Under the pieces are notes generated by a model. It saw only the letters and a program-made list of their open reading frames with translations. It searched no databases and was not told the DNA's origin. Below are positions 46,243 through 58,392 of a DNA stretch of 64,000 bases, piece after piece. This DNA comes from Nymphaea colorata (taxonomy: Eukaryota; Streptophyta; Magnoliopsida; Nymphaeales; Nymphaeaceae). Location of the stretch: positions 9,332,334 through 9,396,333 of the forward strand of contig NC_045147.1 in assembly GCF_008831285.2 (NCBI RefSeq), in the 5' to 3' direction. Each line of letters begins with the position of its first letter. The first letter of the stretch is position 1. The position numbers were made by a program, and so were the translations under genes.

Positions 46243-47140
46243 TGTTTGCATCCCAATTTTTTTTGGAGTGCTCTAAAAAAATGAGATTTTATTTTGAAAA
46301 TGAGAGAGAAAGGGACTCGTCGGTACGAGGATCGACCGTTCTCGGTGTCTTTACCGAGTGTAATCAATCCAAGGGCTATGCTTATCCTTGATGTATTTTG
46401 TTTTGGATTAAACATCTTTTTCATTTTAAATGCGATGTTGTGTTTGAGAAAATGTTGAAGATTTGATGTTTCAAACTTTTGAAAAAGTTCTTGAAGAATC
46501 ACTTGAGAATGTAAAACATTTTGATTTGACAAAAACTTGAATTGAGAAATCTTTACAAATATTGTTTGGAAACATTTGAAAATCATCTTTTGAAAATCAC
46601 TTTAGTGTTCTCTTAAGACTTTAAGTAGGTTTAAGGTTTTGCTCTAATTCAATTACTACCTAATTAGAATTCTATGTCATCTTGCTTAAGTTCTTTTGGA
46701 GATGTGCTTGTGATCATAAGTGATGTTAAATGAATGTGGATGCATGAATGCATTGATCTTATATGATTAGAAGAGAATAATCTATTCTTACCACAACATT
46801 TATCTAAAAGCATTCCTACCATCACATACATCTAAGTTTCTCATTTTTTATTTATAAGATTGCCATAAATCTTGTTATGAAAAGAGAAAAGATTTTGAAA
46901 ATGGAATGAGGTTGTAGACCATCAAGCATGATTCCAATATTGGATCATTACTTGATTTTTGGTCTTGGTGAAGTCGTAATCGTAAATAAAAAGATCTTGG
47001 GAGAAAAATATTCAAGAGAATGAAAAAAAGGAAAGACTTGAATGTAAGAGGAATGTGGAGAAAAAAAGAGAGAAGGAGATTTCAAAAATTGCAAAACAAA
47101 GGATTTAAAAGATATAAAGATACGTATACATAAACATACT

Positions 47141-47214
<74 letters not shown>
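47141..47214. repeat. (TA)n microsatellite
   Basis: About 70 bases of TA repeat with one interruption (TACATA), inside the 2.75-kb insertion. Confidence 0.95.
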
Positions 47215-47215
<1 letters not shown>

Positions 47216-48428
47216 GAAAGCTTGTGAAAAAAAAGTTTAAATCAAATAGAGAAAGAGAAAAAAAATTTTAGAAGGAGAGAGAGAGAGAGAGAGATTTTAA
47301 AGAGAAAGAGAAGAAGAGAAAATGGAACACACATACATGTATTCATTTATATATGTATATGTTTGAGAATTTAGAAAAGAACATGTTAAATTATGAAGAG
47401 AGAAAAACAAAGAAAGGTAAACATGTACACGTATACGTATATAACATGTATATATATATACGTCTTTATGAGAATGAAATCAAGAAATAATTTAATAATA
47501 TCTGACTTTGACTTTTATCTAGGCCGAAGAGGAACTTAGACTCGTGCAACAACATAAGCTAAGTCTCCAAAGCCGCATTAAAGAAAGTATTTGCTTTTGA
47601 AAATCTTTTGAAAAATATGATTTCAAATATTTGATATGTGAACATAAAATCATGTTTATCACAAGAAAATTTAGTTCTTCCACCGTTGTGTATGGAAGAA
47701 AATCAAACATTCATGAAATGAAAAGCAACGTAAGAAAACACTCATTGGGGTCCATAATCGGGTAATTAAGAAATAAACTAAACGTGAAAATGACATGAAA
47801 ATGCATATTAACATGTACAAATTCGTGAGGGGCTTTCTCGGGTTGGACAAGTACCAACGTAAAAAATCAACATAAAAACAAGAAAATCCCAAACAAAACA
47901 CTCGTTCTCACCGTGCATTTGCTCATTAATTAAAGAAAAAGTAATCCATCATACAAGGACATCATCTCAAGCATAAACAACAAATAAAGCATCATATCAA
48001 ACATATTTTTGAGGAATAAATGAAGAAATGATATTTGTTCCACCTTGCTCATGCTTCCGGTGCACTCAAGACATAGCTCTCGATTCTGGATAGAAAATCA
48101 TTGGAGCTTTCTTGCATGGCCATGGGGAGGTGGCATAAGAAATGAGAATAAAAATTGAGGATTACATACCTCGAATATAGATGAGCCTCCTCCTTTGAAT
48201 GATCTTAGGATCACCTTAGATGAAGCTCCAAGATGATGAAAATGTCCCTCCAAAAGATCCCCTTGTGCTCTCTTGAAGAGTCTGGGCTTGGTGAAGATTG
48301 CTCCCAAGGTTGGAGAAGAAGAAAAAAATGGAAAGAGATAGCTAAGAAAAAATAAAAAAATTTCAGGTGAGGAAGCATGAAAGGTTCCTCCATGGTTGGC
48401 TCATGCTCAAGAAAGAAAATTGTGGGGG

Positions 48429-48436
48429 TATTTATA
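48429..48436 (-). promoter_or_regulatory. TATA box of the probable solo LTR
   Basis: Minus-strand TATAAATA in the context CTCTATAAATACCCCC, a standard plant TATA context. Confidence 0.6.
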
Positions 48437-48996
48437 GAGAGTTTTGGAGCAACAATTCAAAATTTAAAATTTAAAGTTCGAAAATAAAAGGGCCTGTTTA
48501 GTATAAAGCTATTTTTATTTAAAATGTGTATAAAAAATGCTTGTTGTTACAAATGATGGGCCGACTAAGTTTGAGTGACTCTGGGTTTATTTTAAATTCG
48601 GAATTGGGTTAAATCGATCATCAACGCCTTCTAACGAGCGATTTAAGCTCAAAACACATTTTTGCACAAGAACAAAACATAAAACAAAGGGAACACCCAT
48701 GCACACGCGTGCGGTGCTCATAAATTCAAATTTTATTGTTCTGATTTCGGCTTTGGAATTTGGGTTTGAAATTCTCGATTTGGATCTAAACTCATATTTT
48801 GGATCTAATTCGGATCTGATAATTAGATTTTTTATTTGAATCTTGCATCTAAGGTTGGGTATTTTGTGTTTGGGTTTGGACAAAGGTTTAGAAATTCATT
48901 TTGGATCGAATAGTCGTAAATTTGTTTTAGGTCTAAAATTTAAGTCCAAATAATAAAATATAGTCTTTTTTAAAAATTTGGGGTGATAACATAGAC

Positions 48997-49327
48997 TCAA
49001 CATTTGTTTAGACTTGACAACTAAAGCTTTGGACCACAAGGAAGAAGATTACACTTCAAATGACATGGTGATTTTCGGTTTTGACTGAAGCTGGCAAACA
49101 GTGAAAGGCAAGATCTACTTGGATCTCTGGACTAATTACATGGTGCAGTTTGTATTCTTTAATGTTGTGAGTGTGCTATCTTCTTATGATCTGCTGTTAG
49201 GATGTCCATGGATCCATGAAGCAGATGCCATACCTTCAACCTTGCATACCTGCAACCTTGCGCCATTGCAAAAAATGGAACCATTGCGAAATATTCACAA
49301 TTATACTAGTTGAAAACCCTAAGGAAA
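48997..49327 (+). pseudogene. Tat protease, C-terminal part
   Basis: Continues the frame broken at 46242. SSYDLLLGCPWIHEADAIPSTLH at about 49170-49240 is the typical C-terminal protease motif of Tat elements. A second insertion begins at 49333. Confidence 0.82.
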
Positions 49328-49332
49328 GGATA

Positions 49333-52300
49333 TGTTAGGACTATACCCGGCGTCGACCAAATCTAGCCACGGTACGGTCCTAAATGCCAGGATCTTTGAG
49401 GGAAAGTGACTAGAACTAGAGACCTAGGAAAGTTAATTACAAAAAATACTACCCGGCCAGACAGACACCCCCGATGCAAAACCCATGGGACAAGGTACAA
49501 GAAAGGGTTTCCCAACCCGAAAGGTCTATCCCTACTACAATAACTACAAGTGTAAGGCCTTACAATCACGAGCGATACAAAAAGACACTCTCAACTCACT
49601 CATATACACATTCACACCATGCAAACCACAACTAACGAGCAAACCACACCCTGAAAACCCAATAGGTGGGCTGGCTGCCCTGCGGTTGTGTCCTTGGCCA
49701 AAAGCCTCAGAGGAATCGCACGGGGTAGCGGTGGCTTACGCCAGGCTAAAACAAAATATAGATGCAAAGAAAACAAAAGACTACTGCCCCAGAAACTACA
49801 AGGGAGATGAGAGTGTTACCAATCGAGAGGATCTCGGCTGACTACAAGTGACCCCAGGGAAATACCAACGACAAGCCGCACCCTGGAGTATCTCAGCTAC
49901 AGAGGAAGACGGGGGTGAGAAGGCTCGGTCTGCCTCCAAGGGGAAGAGGGTTGCAGAAGAAGAAGTCTCGGCCCGCCTGGCCGAGAGGTGAGGAAAGTAG
50001 ACAGCAAGGGCTTGGCCTGCCTGGCCAAGATAGGATGAAGACGAAGAATGAAGACGCCTCGGCCTGCCTGGTGGAGAGGGAAGGTAGAAGGACGGCGAAG
50101 GCTTGGCCCGCCTGGCCGAGGATGATGACTGCTGAAGCTAGGCGACCGCCTGGTTGCAAAGGATGCCACGGGCGCTAACGAGATGCAAACATGGGAGACA
50201 GCTACGGACGTGGACGAGACTGGCTCGACCCTGCAGGCCAAGCACTGGCGACGAAGGCTGGCAGCAGGCGGCCCTCCTGGCCGCGGTCGACATAAACAGC
50301 TATGGACCGACTAGGCTCAGGTCAAGGGAGGCTAAGGGACCTAGGTGACTCACTGGCCTTCTTATTCTTGATGCCTTCACAGGTGAGAAGGGTCCGGAAG
50401 TAGGCTCAGGGAGTTCGGGCTCGGTTAGACTCGATCAAGGTCAAAAGGGTTGAATGGGTCCGAGTGGGTCAAGGTAGGAGTCTAGGTCCACTAAGGTCAG
50501 ACCTGGGTTAGGTTTGACTAGGTTTGGTCTACCTTGAGGTGGGCTAGGTCCGAACTAGGATCGTTGACTGGTGAGGGTTGACTAGGGTTTGACTCGAGTT
50601 AGGGTTAAGACTCTAGGCGTTAAGGTAAGTGACGCTTTGGTGGGCGGTGGCTACCGTTATGGAAGGCGGCTGCGATTTCCTAGCTAAGGGGGGTTATGAG
50701 AGCTCGAGGGAGGCTAATGAAGAAAGAACAGATGCAAGGGGGCAGGTGGCGCTCGAGGAGAGTGCCGTTACCCACGATGAATCCGATAAAGAAGGAAGAG
50801 AAGAGGTGGGTGGCGCACAAGATTAGCACCAGTTACCAAAACGGACGCGAGAGTTATGGATCCGCGGGTGAGGTGGCAAATGAAAAGGGTAAAGAGTGGC
50901 ACGTTTCACCTTTTGGAAGGTAAGGCGAGCTGGTTGGAGGCTCGCCTGGATGGAAGACATGTTGCCCAACGGACGGGGAAGATGAAGAGGAGATGGTGAG
51001 GTGGCGATGAGGTGGCACCCTAGCTCGTTATGGAAGTAATGGCTAGGAGGCGTGCAAAAGGAAACAATGACTAGAGATTAAACCCTAATCGCCAATCCTT
51101 CTTTGGACTAATTTACCCTTGCCCAATTAATTAACTTTATGAAATTAAAGTTCGGTGCAAGGGCAAACTTGGAAGACTTTTTCGGTGATCGGGAATGGCC
51201 GGAATGATGGCTGTGATGGTCGGAATACAGAGGATTCCAACCGAGGCTTGGCCCTCTCCGTTTGAACTCTGAATTACTCCAAAATACACCGAAAGAGAGC
51301 CAATACAAGGGTGATCCTTTTGATATTGAATTTTCACCAAGAACACGCACATAAATAACACTTTTATAAGCCGGAAGTTGGCTGATTTCCGCCGGCACAA
51401 AGAAGCCCAAACCGAGGTGACAAGCCCATGGTTTTGGCCTTTCTTTTCACGATTCCAGATGCCCAACCGGTGCACAAGCCTGGATCTTGTTTGGCCAAGG
51501 AAAAGGGAGCTTTCAATGGAGTGGTCGGAGACTTGTAGCCGTCGGACCAAGATAAATCTCTCGGGTACGCTGAGGAATCAACCTAAGCTTAGGGCCTTAA
51601 TCCATGACCTATTCTCTTTTGATTTACTAAACCCAAAAGCTTAAACCAAACAAGATGGAATCCGACGCCTTGGCAACTTCCGGGAATGCATGCTTAGCCT
51701 CTATTCTCCTGGCTGGTTTGAGGAGAATGCATCGTGCATGCGTGACTTTGTACTTTTGGGGATTTGCTGGGAATAGAGATCGGGCTGCTAAGGATAAGCA
51801 AACCGAGGACTTCTACCATGGAAGATCGCTGGCCACGGGGATACAGAGAGAAGGAGATCTCGGGGGTGAGGAGAGGAATCGCGCCAATGAGCTTTTGGTT
51901 GTGGAGAGCCGTCGCTCACCATAGAGGTTGATGTAATCTCTGGCCGGCGCCGAAGATGGAGAATCGTGGAAGGGATGAGAGCACGAAGAGAGAGATGAGA
52001 GAGCAAGACGAGCAATGGAGGAGATAGATTGTGAAGCTCAAAATGAACTCTATTCAACTTCAAGCATAAGGAAAACAAAGTACATGAAAATCTCAAATAG
52101 TCTCCTACCGTCTCGGTTCCCAAGTGACTCGAACCGGGATGCTCACACAACATAAGCAAATTGTAAAAACAAACCAAAGCAAACCGAGACGATACGTCTC
52201 GTGAGTTCAAACAAGCTGAAAGTAAATAAGTCTCTTGGCCTAGCCATGATGGCTCAGCCTGTAACCTGCCTAGGGTCGGTCCTAGGCTACCTCGAGTGAC

Positions 52301-52564
52301 CTGGTCGGACTAGACTCATGACTCGATTAGATCTAAACTGGATATAGTCCATCTTTAGCCTTGTGGATCCACTCCTGCTGCTCGTGTCTAGCCTGTGATG
52401 CTCCACCCACTCCTCCCTCAATAGCACCACTAGTCACTCAATTAATCTCCTTAGGCGCAATTTCATCTGCACCTCTCCCTGTTATTGCCCTGGCCGATGC
52501 TGCCCGACTGGTCTTGGCACCGTCGGCCTTGGATCTCGACCTCCTAGTGGGTAGGTCTGTAACA
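49333..52564. mobile_element. 3,232-bp GC-rich insertion with LTR-type ends
   Basis: Exact 5-bp duplication GGATA (49328-49332, 52565-52569). Ends TGTTAGGACTATACCC and GTAGGTCTGTAACA (TG...CA). No recognised retroviral protein and no obvious internal LTR pair, so it is a solo LTR or a non-autonomous LTR element. Much richer in G+C than its host and carrying a 45-bp minisatellite. Short open frames have no known domain. Confidence 0.72.
49924..50125. repeat. about 45-bp minisatellite, five units
   Basis: Units start at 49924, 49967, 50011, 50058 and 50102 with the near-palindromic core CT(C/T)GGCC(T/C)GCCTGGCC(A/G)AG. Spacing is 43-47 bp. Confidence 0.8.
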
Positions 52565-52569
52565 GGATA

Positions 52570-52990
52570 CCACAACCCATAATCCCTAGGCATGCATAAA
52601 ACATTCAGCTCCCAAGTATACAATGTTGTGAAGAGATTTATTTGGAGGATGACCTAAAATGTCTTGGTTTAGAGGAACCAAAAGCACATGTAAACCACAT
52701 TGAATAGAAAGGACCCACTTTCTACAAGACAAGGGCAGGAATCTAACTTGCACATTTGAAAGAGCACCTGTTGTACAAATAGTTTGTTGAAATCCTCAAA
52801 ATGATATATATGATGATCAGTATAGGCTACTAACCTTACAAAGGTCTTGGAACAAATGAAAATGAACCACTTGAACCTTTGGATGGACAAATGACTGGTC
52901 AACATAATACTACTGGACTTGGATACAAGAGGATGACTCCTGATGAAGAAACTAAGAGGAAGAGCAAGAAAGAGTGCACTGAATAAGCAA
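52570..52990 (+). pseudogene. Tat protease-RT linker with G-patch-like motif
   Basis: After the insertion the Tat reading resumes (EEIYLEDDLKCLGLEEPK). Near 52820-52930 there is a GYxPYKGLG...TGLGYKR arrangement typical of the segment between protease and RT in Tat elements. Confidence 0.65.
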
Positions 52991-55002
52991 ATTGAGCTTG
53001 TTATTAAGATGTTTTTCTTTCTTTGTTTCATTTCATTCCATGTCTCAGTCCCGTGGAGTTGTATTGACGTGGGGGTCCTGTCTTTGTTTCTCAACATCAA
53101 TAAAGTGCACTTTTTTTATGTGTCTCTATTTGCACTCTACCTTTTCCTATATGTTTGATCTTGTTTATCTTTCTTTTTATTATGGCCCCATATTCTGTTT
53201 GTAAGACTACAACCACATTCAAGTGCATTTGGGTGAACAAAAAGGAACTGATGCAAGAAATATGAGCAATAGCGCAAGCTCTACCAAGCCCATTGGATAG
53301 TCTACCCAAAGATGTCACCAAGATCGTCTCCTCCATTCCCACTGAGCAAGTTGCATTCTCACTTTATTGAAAAGGGAGTGATTGAGAAGATCTGTGGACA
53401 CTATCAATGACTACGAACTTGGGACAAATTCCTACTTGAACATAGCTAAATCGGTAAAAACTCTATTTAGAATATCTATACGATGCTGACTCGTTCCACG
53501 AGCAAAGAGAAAAGCCTACTTGTCTCATAAAGCAGAGGTTGATGGAACTAATGGAAGAGTACATGGCCCTTCATGAAGGTAGCATGTATAAGTTTTGTCT
53601 CTAGGTTATCATTGACAAGGATTTTGATTCCTACCTTAGCAGTGGCTATAGTTTTGATGGATAAGAAATGTCAAAGAATTGGAGTTGGATCCCAAGGCAC
53701 CCAAATGGGATGGTCCACCACATTTGTATGATCCAGAACATGCATACCCTTGTGTTATGAGGCAGACCGCTCAAGCAACAAATCATTGACATTAGGAACC
53801 TCATCAAATTGAAGAAAGCAATCCTAGAAGATGAAGAAGTATCCATTGAGGCCATCAATATCCTATGAGAGTGCTGTGAATTTCTAAAATTGAAAAAGTC
53901 ATGCATAGTAGAAGACACTACAAGTGAGCTAGAACTAGTTTCCATCACAAATCTCAGCATAAAAGAACTGAAGACTGTCAACTGTGAAGAAAAAAATCCT
54001 AAAAAGGTAGCAACTACAAATCCCAAATCTCCAGACATTCAAATTTCAATGGAAAGCTATAGACTTTGATGTACAAGGACCTCAACGTTGTCTTGAGACG
54101 GAGACTGTCATGATTAGCAAGGCAGTACAAAGAGAAACAATGCTTTCAAAAGATTATTAAATCAGTTCAACACCACTTGATTTTGAGATTTTCTTCATTC
54201 TATACATGCTCATCTCCAACCATCATATAAAATCGGATTTTGCTGAAGCAATTTTCATTTTTCCAGAGGCTACTCATGGTCCTCTGCAGTGTAGACTCAC
54301 TTGAAGCCATGGTTGATGAAATTGCAATGAAATCCCACAACTCAAGAATTATGATGCCTGCCATGAGTTTATGCTTCAATCTAAGGAAGATAATGAGCGA
54401 CGATGGGAAAGATTCTGTCTATCAGAATTCATGTAATTTGTTAGATGTCTAGCTTAGGATAATGCAATAATTGTTCTTCCCGTACCATTGTTGTGATGCT
54501 GTGGGTCCCCTCTTTTTTTCAGTAATCAATAAAGAAATGAGTTTGTTTTGAAAGTTGTGCTCTTCTATTTGTGCATTTGCTCAAATTGCCACATTACTAC
54601 TGCATTTTCTCCCAGTTAGTGTTTTTGTAGGGCCAATATGACATGCAAACCTTGCAAGTTGATAATCAATCCTATGTTGCTGCAAAAACTCATGATATTT
54701 AAAACATAAAATTTATGAATCAAGTTAGGCAACAGAACCAGAATTAGAGCTAGCTGAATTAGCACAACTACAGAAAGAGGATCAGCCACCGACTATGCTC
54801 AATGGTCCCATCAAAGAAATAAATATCTTGACGGAGGTAGATCCTTAGGTGATGCAGATTGATCCGAACCTTGATGTTGAAGATGAAGAAAAGTTTGTCA
54901 AATTCCTTAAAAATGTAAAGTTGTCTTTGCTTGGACCTACGAGGACATGCCAGGGTTAGATCTAAAGTTGGAGGAACACATGCTAGTTTTGGAACCCAGA
55001 AG
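52991..55002 (+). other. degenerate Tat interior between protease and RT
   Basis: Heavily broken frames with no clear domain. Two related about 90-bp segments, at 53060-53160 and 54500-54600, each contain ATCAATAAAG, and a weaker third follows the integrase end at 58410. Confidence 0.45.
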
Positions 55003-55290
55003 TAAGGGTGGGCATCGGGCAGGGCCGGGCCGGTCCGATAGCCCGGGTCTCGGCCCGGGCACAGCCCATTTAAAATTAAAAAATAATTTTTTAATTATAA
55101 AATAATTTTTTAAATATAAAATATATTTTTTACTAATAAATATATATTATTAAAACAAAAAATTTAAAAAATTATTTTTTTAATCTAAACGGGCTAAACG
55201 GGCCTGGTCGGGTTGGGCTGGCCCGGGCCAGGTTTTTCCCGGCCCAGGCCCGGGCTCATCGGGCCGGGCCTGGCCCGACGCCCAGCCTTA
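55003..55290. mobile_element. 288-bp hAT MITE with GC-rich ends
   Basis: Perfect 8-bp duplication CCCAGAAG (54995-55002, 55291-55298). Terminal inverted repeats TAAGGGTGGGCATCGGGC and, inward from the right, TAAGGCTGGGCGTCGGGC. About 60-90 bp of GC-rich DNA at each end enclose an almost pure A+T core. No coding region. Confidence 0.93.
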
Positions 55291-55298
55291 CCCAGAAG

Positions 55299-56370
55299 TA
55301 GGCTTGTGAAACAAAAACTGAGAATGCTAGACCCTAGAATCAAGGACAAGGTCAAAGAGGGAATAGAAGATCTTTTGACAACAAGATTCACCAGAGTCAT
55401 TGATTATCTAGAATAGTTGGGAAACATTGTCGTAGTGTTAAAGAAGAATAGAAAAATCAAAATATGCATCAACTTTCATGATTTCAACAAAGCCATTGCC
55501 AAATATTGATCTGGTAAATATGCATCAACTTTCATGTTCTCCTTCATTGATGGTTATTCAAGCTATAACCAGATCAACCAAAAACTTTGTTTACAACTCC
55601 CTGGGAAACATTGTTATATAGTGATGCCTTTTGGACTAAAAAATGTCAGAGCTACATATCAGCAAGCAATGACAACAATCTTTCATGATCAAATGCATGA
55701 ATTGATAGATGCATATGATGATGACATCCTAGTTAAGTCAAAGACTCAAACAGACCATCTTGATGTCCTCAAGCATGTAGCTGACAGATTGATTCAGTAC
55801 CAATTGAAATTGAACCAGCAAAAATGTCTATTCGGTGTTGAATTAGGAAAGATTCATGGATATATGGCCTGTAAAAAGGAAATTGAAATAGATCCGGCAA
55901 AAGCTAAACCAATAATCGACATGTCCGCTCCAATGATTCTCAAAGAACTAAGAAGCTTACGACATAATTCAAGCAATTTAAAGATTCATTTTCAACTTAG
56001 CTCTCAGATGCGAGCCATTCAACCATCTTCTTAGAAAAGGGGTCAACTTTCAATGGGGCTCACAATGCAACAATCTTTGGAGTGCAGAAACAGAATCTGT
56101 TGGATCTGCTTGTCTTTCAACCAACAATATTAGGGAAACCACTTCTGTTATATGTCTTCATGAATGACTCAGCTTGTGGTGGATTTTTAACTTAGTATGA
56201 ACAAAGGTGTAAAATTGAACATGCAGCATACTATGCAAGCAAGGCTTTCATGCAATATGAAAAAGATATGCGTCAATCGAGGAAATTTGCCTAGCATTGG
56301 TCTGGATGTGTCAGAAACTCAAGCACTACCTTCTTTCATGTGAAGTCAAAGTAATTTCTTGACTAAATCC
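55299..56370 (+). pseudogene. Tat reverse transcriptase and RNase H
   Basis: RT fingers and palm run from about 55320. From 55534 there is a clean 166-codon frame with FSFIDGYSSYNQI, VMPFGLKNVRATYQ and the catalytic AYDDDILVKS (Y-x-D-D retained), then KCLFGVELGKIHGY. RNase H remnants follow to about 56370 (an EEICLALVW stretch near 56280). Confidence 0.85.
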
Positions 56371-56383
56371 ACTCACATATATT

Positions 56384-57049
56384 ATGGAACAACCACTTTT
56401 CAGTGGCCAAATTGCTAAATGGCAAGTACTCATCATGCAATGTGATTTAGAACACATTTCTCAAAAGTCTATAAAAGGGCATGCAATAGCCGATCAGTTG
56501 GCTGATTTTTCCCTAACAAAAGAAGTCAAGGTAGAAGATAATTTTCCTGATGAACTTATCTTGCATGTAGAGTCTGCACCAATGTGGACCTTGTTTTTCG
56601 ATGGATCCAAGAACATGGTGGGAATAGGAATAGCAATTCTCCTACTCTCACCCAAAAAGAAAATGATACTACATTCCCTTAGGCTGAATTTCATCCACAC
56701 ACACAACATGGCAGAATATGAAGTCTTGATTCAAGGCCTCATGATACTACTAAAATTTAATGTCAAATGAGTTCACACTTACAGAGACTCCCTCCTTATT
56801 GTAAATCAAGTTAATGAAGAATGAAAAGTGAAAGATCCCAAACTCATGCCATATCAAGAGATGACAAAAGCAGTGGTCAAACTTTTTGACGAATTTCACC
56901 TTCTCCATTTCAAAAGGGAGTTCAATAAGTTTGTGGATGGTCAAGCAAGCCTAGACTCTATTATTACCTTAAAAAATTTCAAGTTGTGTAGAGCCTTTGA
57001 AGTTGAAAGACCATGTCAACCAGGTAGAATTGCAAGAAGCAGTGAGTAA
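56384..57049 (+). pseudogene. second (archaeal-type) RNase H of the Tat element
   Basis: WTLFFDGSKNMVGIGIAI with acidic Asp near 56600, then THNMAEYEVLIQGL near 56700, then, after a stop at 56768, YRDSLLIVNQVNEE. This second RNase H after the first one is a hallmark of the Tat branch. Confidence 0.85.
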
Positions 57050-57129
57050 TTCAAATAATGTCTTGTAGATATTTCATACTTGCTAGATTTTTATACAGGA
57101 GATGCTTCAACGTAGAGTACTCCAGATGC

Positions 57130-58392
57130 TTAAATGAAGATGAGGTACAAGATGTAATTAAGGAATCCAATAAAGGAATCTATGGTGGCCACAATGGCTA
57201 CCAAACTCTTATCAAACAGTTAATTAGAGTCGGTTAATATTGGCCAACCATATAGATAGACGACCACAAATATGTCAGAAAGTATTTCAAATACCAAATT
57301 CATGCAGATTCCATTCATGCACCTGCTGCATATTTACATTCAGTAGTCTCACCACGACCTTTTTCAATTTGGGCATTTGAATGTTGTGGGGCCCATCAAT
57401 CCATCTGGCTTTAACGGTCATAAGTACTCCTTGAAGCCACAAAATACTTCACTAAGATGGTAGAAGTTGTCACTCTCAAAACAGTGGCAGCCAAATGCAT
57501 AGTAGCTTTCATTCACAAGAACATTCTATGTAGATTTTGAGATCCTCATGATATTGTCTCGGATAATGGGACACATTTTAAGAATGAATATATGTGAATT
57601 TTTTGTTCAAAATTTAGGATCAAGTATCACTTTTCAGCACTTTACTACCCACAAGGCAATGGTCAAGTAGAAGCCATAAACAAGATCTTGATCAAAATCT
57701 TAGAATGAATGGTTGAATTTGGTTGAGAATGGCATAAAAAGATTAACGATGCATTATGGGCATACAGGACAACTGTGAGAACTCCCACCAATGCAACTCC
57801 TAAGGAATTAGTAAATGGAACAGACGTGGTACTACCACATCATGTACAAAAGTCTGCATTCAAATTAACGGTAGTTACAAAACTACCCACGGATCAATAT
57901 CAGCATCAGAGAATGTTACAATTAGACCTTCTCGAAGGAAAAACATTAAAAGCCGCAAAGCATACAGAAGCTTATTGTCAGAGGGTAGCCAGGCATTATG
58001 TTAAGTCTATCGTTGAGAGGAAATTTGCATTCAAATTAACGGTAGTTACAAAACTACCCACGGATCAATATCAGCATCAGAGAATGTTACAATTAGACCT
58101 TCTCGAAGGAAAAACATTAAAAGCCGCAAAGCATACAGAAGCTTATTGTCAGAGGGTAGCCAGACATTATGTTAAGTCTATCGTTGAGAGGAAATTCAAA
58201 GTAAATGACCTTGTGCTCAAATCGACCATTCCCTGGAGGCTTCGTCTGTGAGGAAAGTGGGCACCAAACTAAGATGGGCCATATGTGATCATTGAAATTC
58301 TTTCAAGGAATTCTTACTGCTTAATCGTTGTGGACAGTGTTGAAGTACCTCATCCTGTCAATGCACTTTATCTGAAAAAGTTCTATCCTTAA
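57130..58392 (+). pseudogene. Tat integrase
   Basis: A zinc-binding region with GIYGGHNGYQTLIKQ near 57180 precedes a catalytic core with DPHDIVSDNGTHFKNEY near 57545 and YYPQGNGQVEAINK near 57645. The core then gives AYRTTVRTPTNATPKELVNG near 57765. The C-terminus ends NALYLKKFYP with a stop at 58390-58392. Stops interrupt the core. A 171-bp tandem duplication lies in the C-terminal part. Confidence 0.88.
57856..58197 (+). repeat. 171-bp in-frame tandem duplication in integrase
   Basis: Two adjacent 171-bp units start GCATTCAAATTAACGG, at 57856 and 58027, each encoding 57 residues without a stop. Only one internal base difference was seen (CCAGGC/CCAGAC), plus the last base of the unit. Confidence 0.95.

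Larger units (their letters stand above)
46243..48991 (-). mobile_element. 2,749-bp insertion in Tat protease, probable solo LTR
   Basis: Exact 5-bp duplication TAGAC on both sides (46238-46242, 48992-48996). The ends are TGTTTGCATCCC and GGGGTGATAACA (TG...CA). No internal LTR pair, primer site or protein is seen. On the minus strand a CTATAAATACCCCC TATA box lies at about 48437-48424, about 555 bp from the TGTTATCACC end, as expected of a U3 promoter. Best read as a minus-strand solo LTR; a non-autonomous element is possible. Confidence 0.75.

Noticed and set aside
52545-52580. Minus-strand tRNA-Met primer site (TGGTATCC)
   Set aside because: Only the first seven bases fit, and the position is explained by the end of the 3.2-kb insertion and its GGATA duplication.
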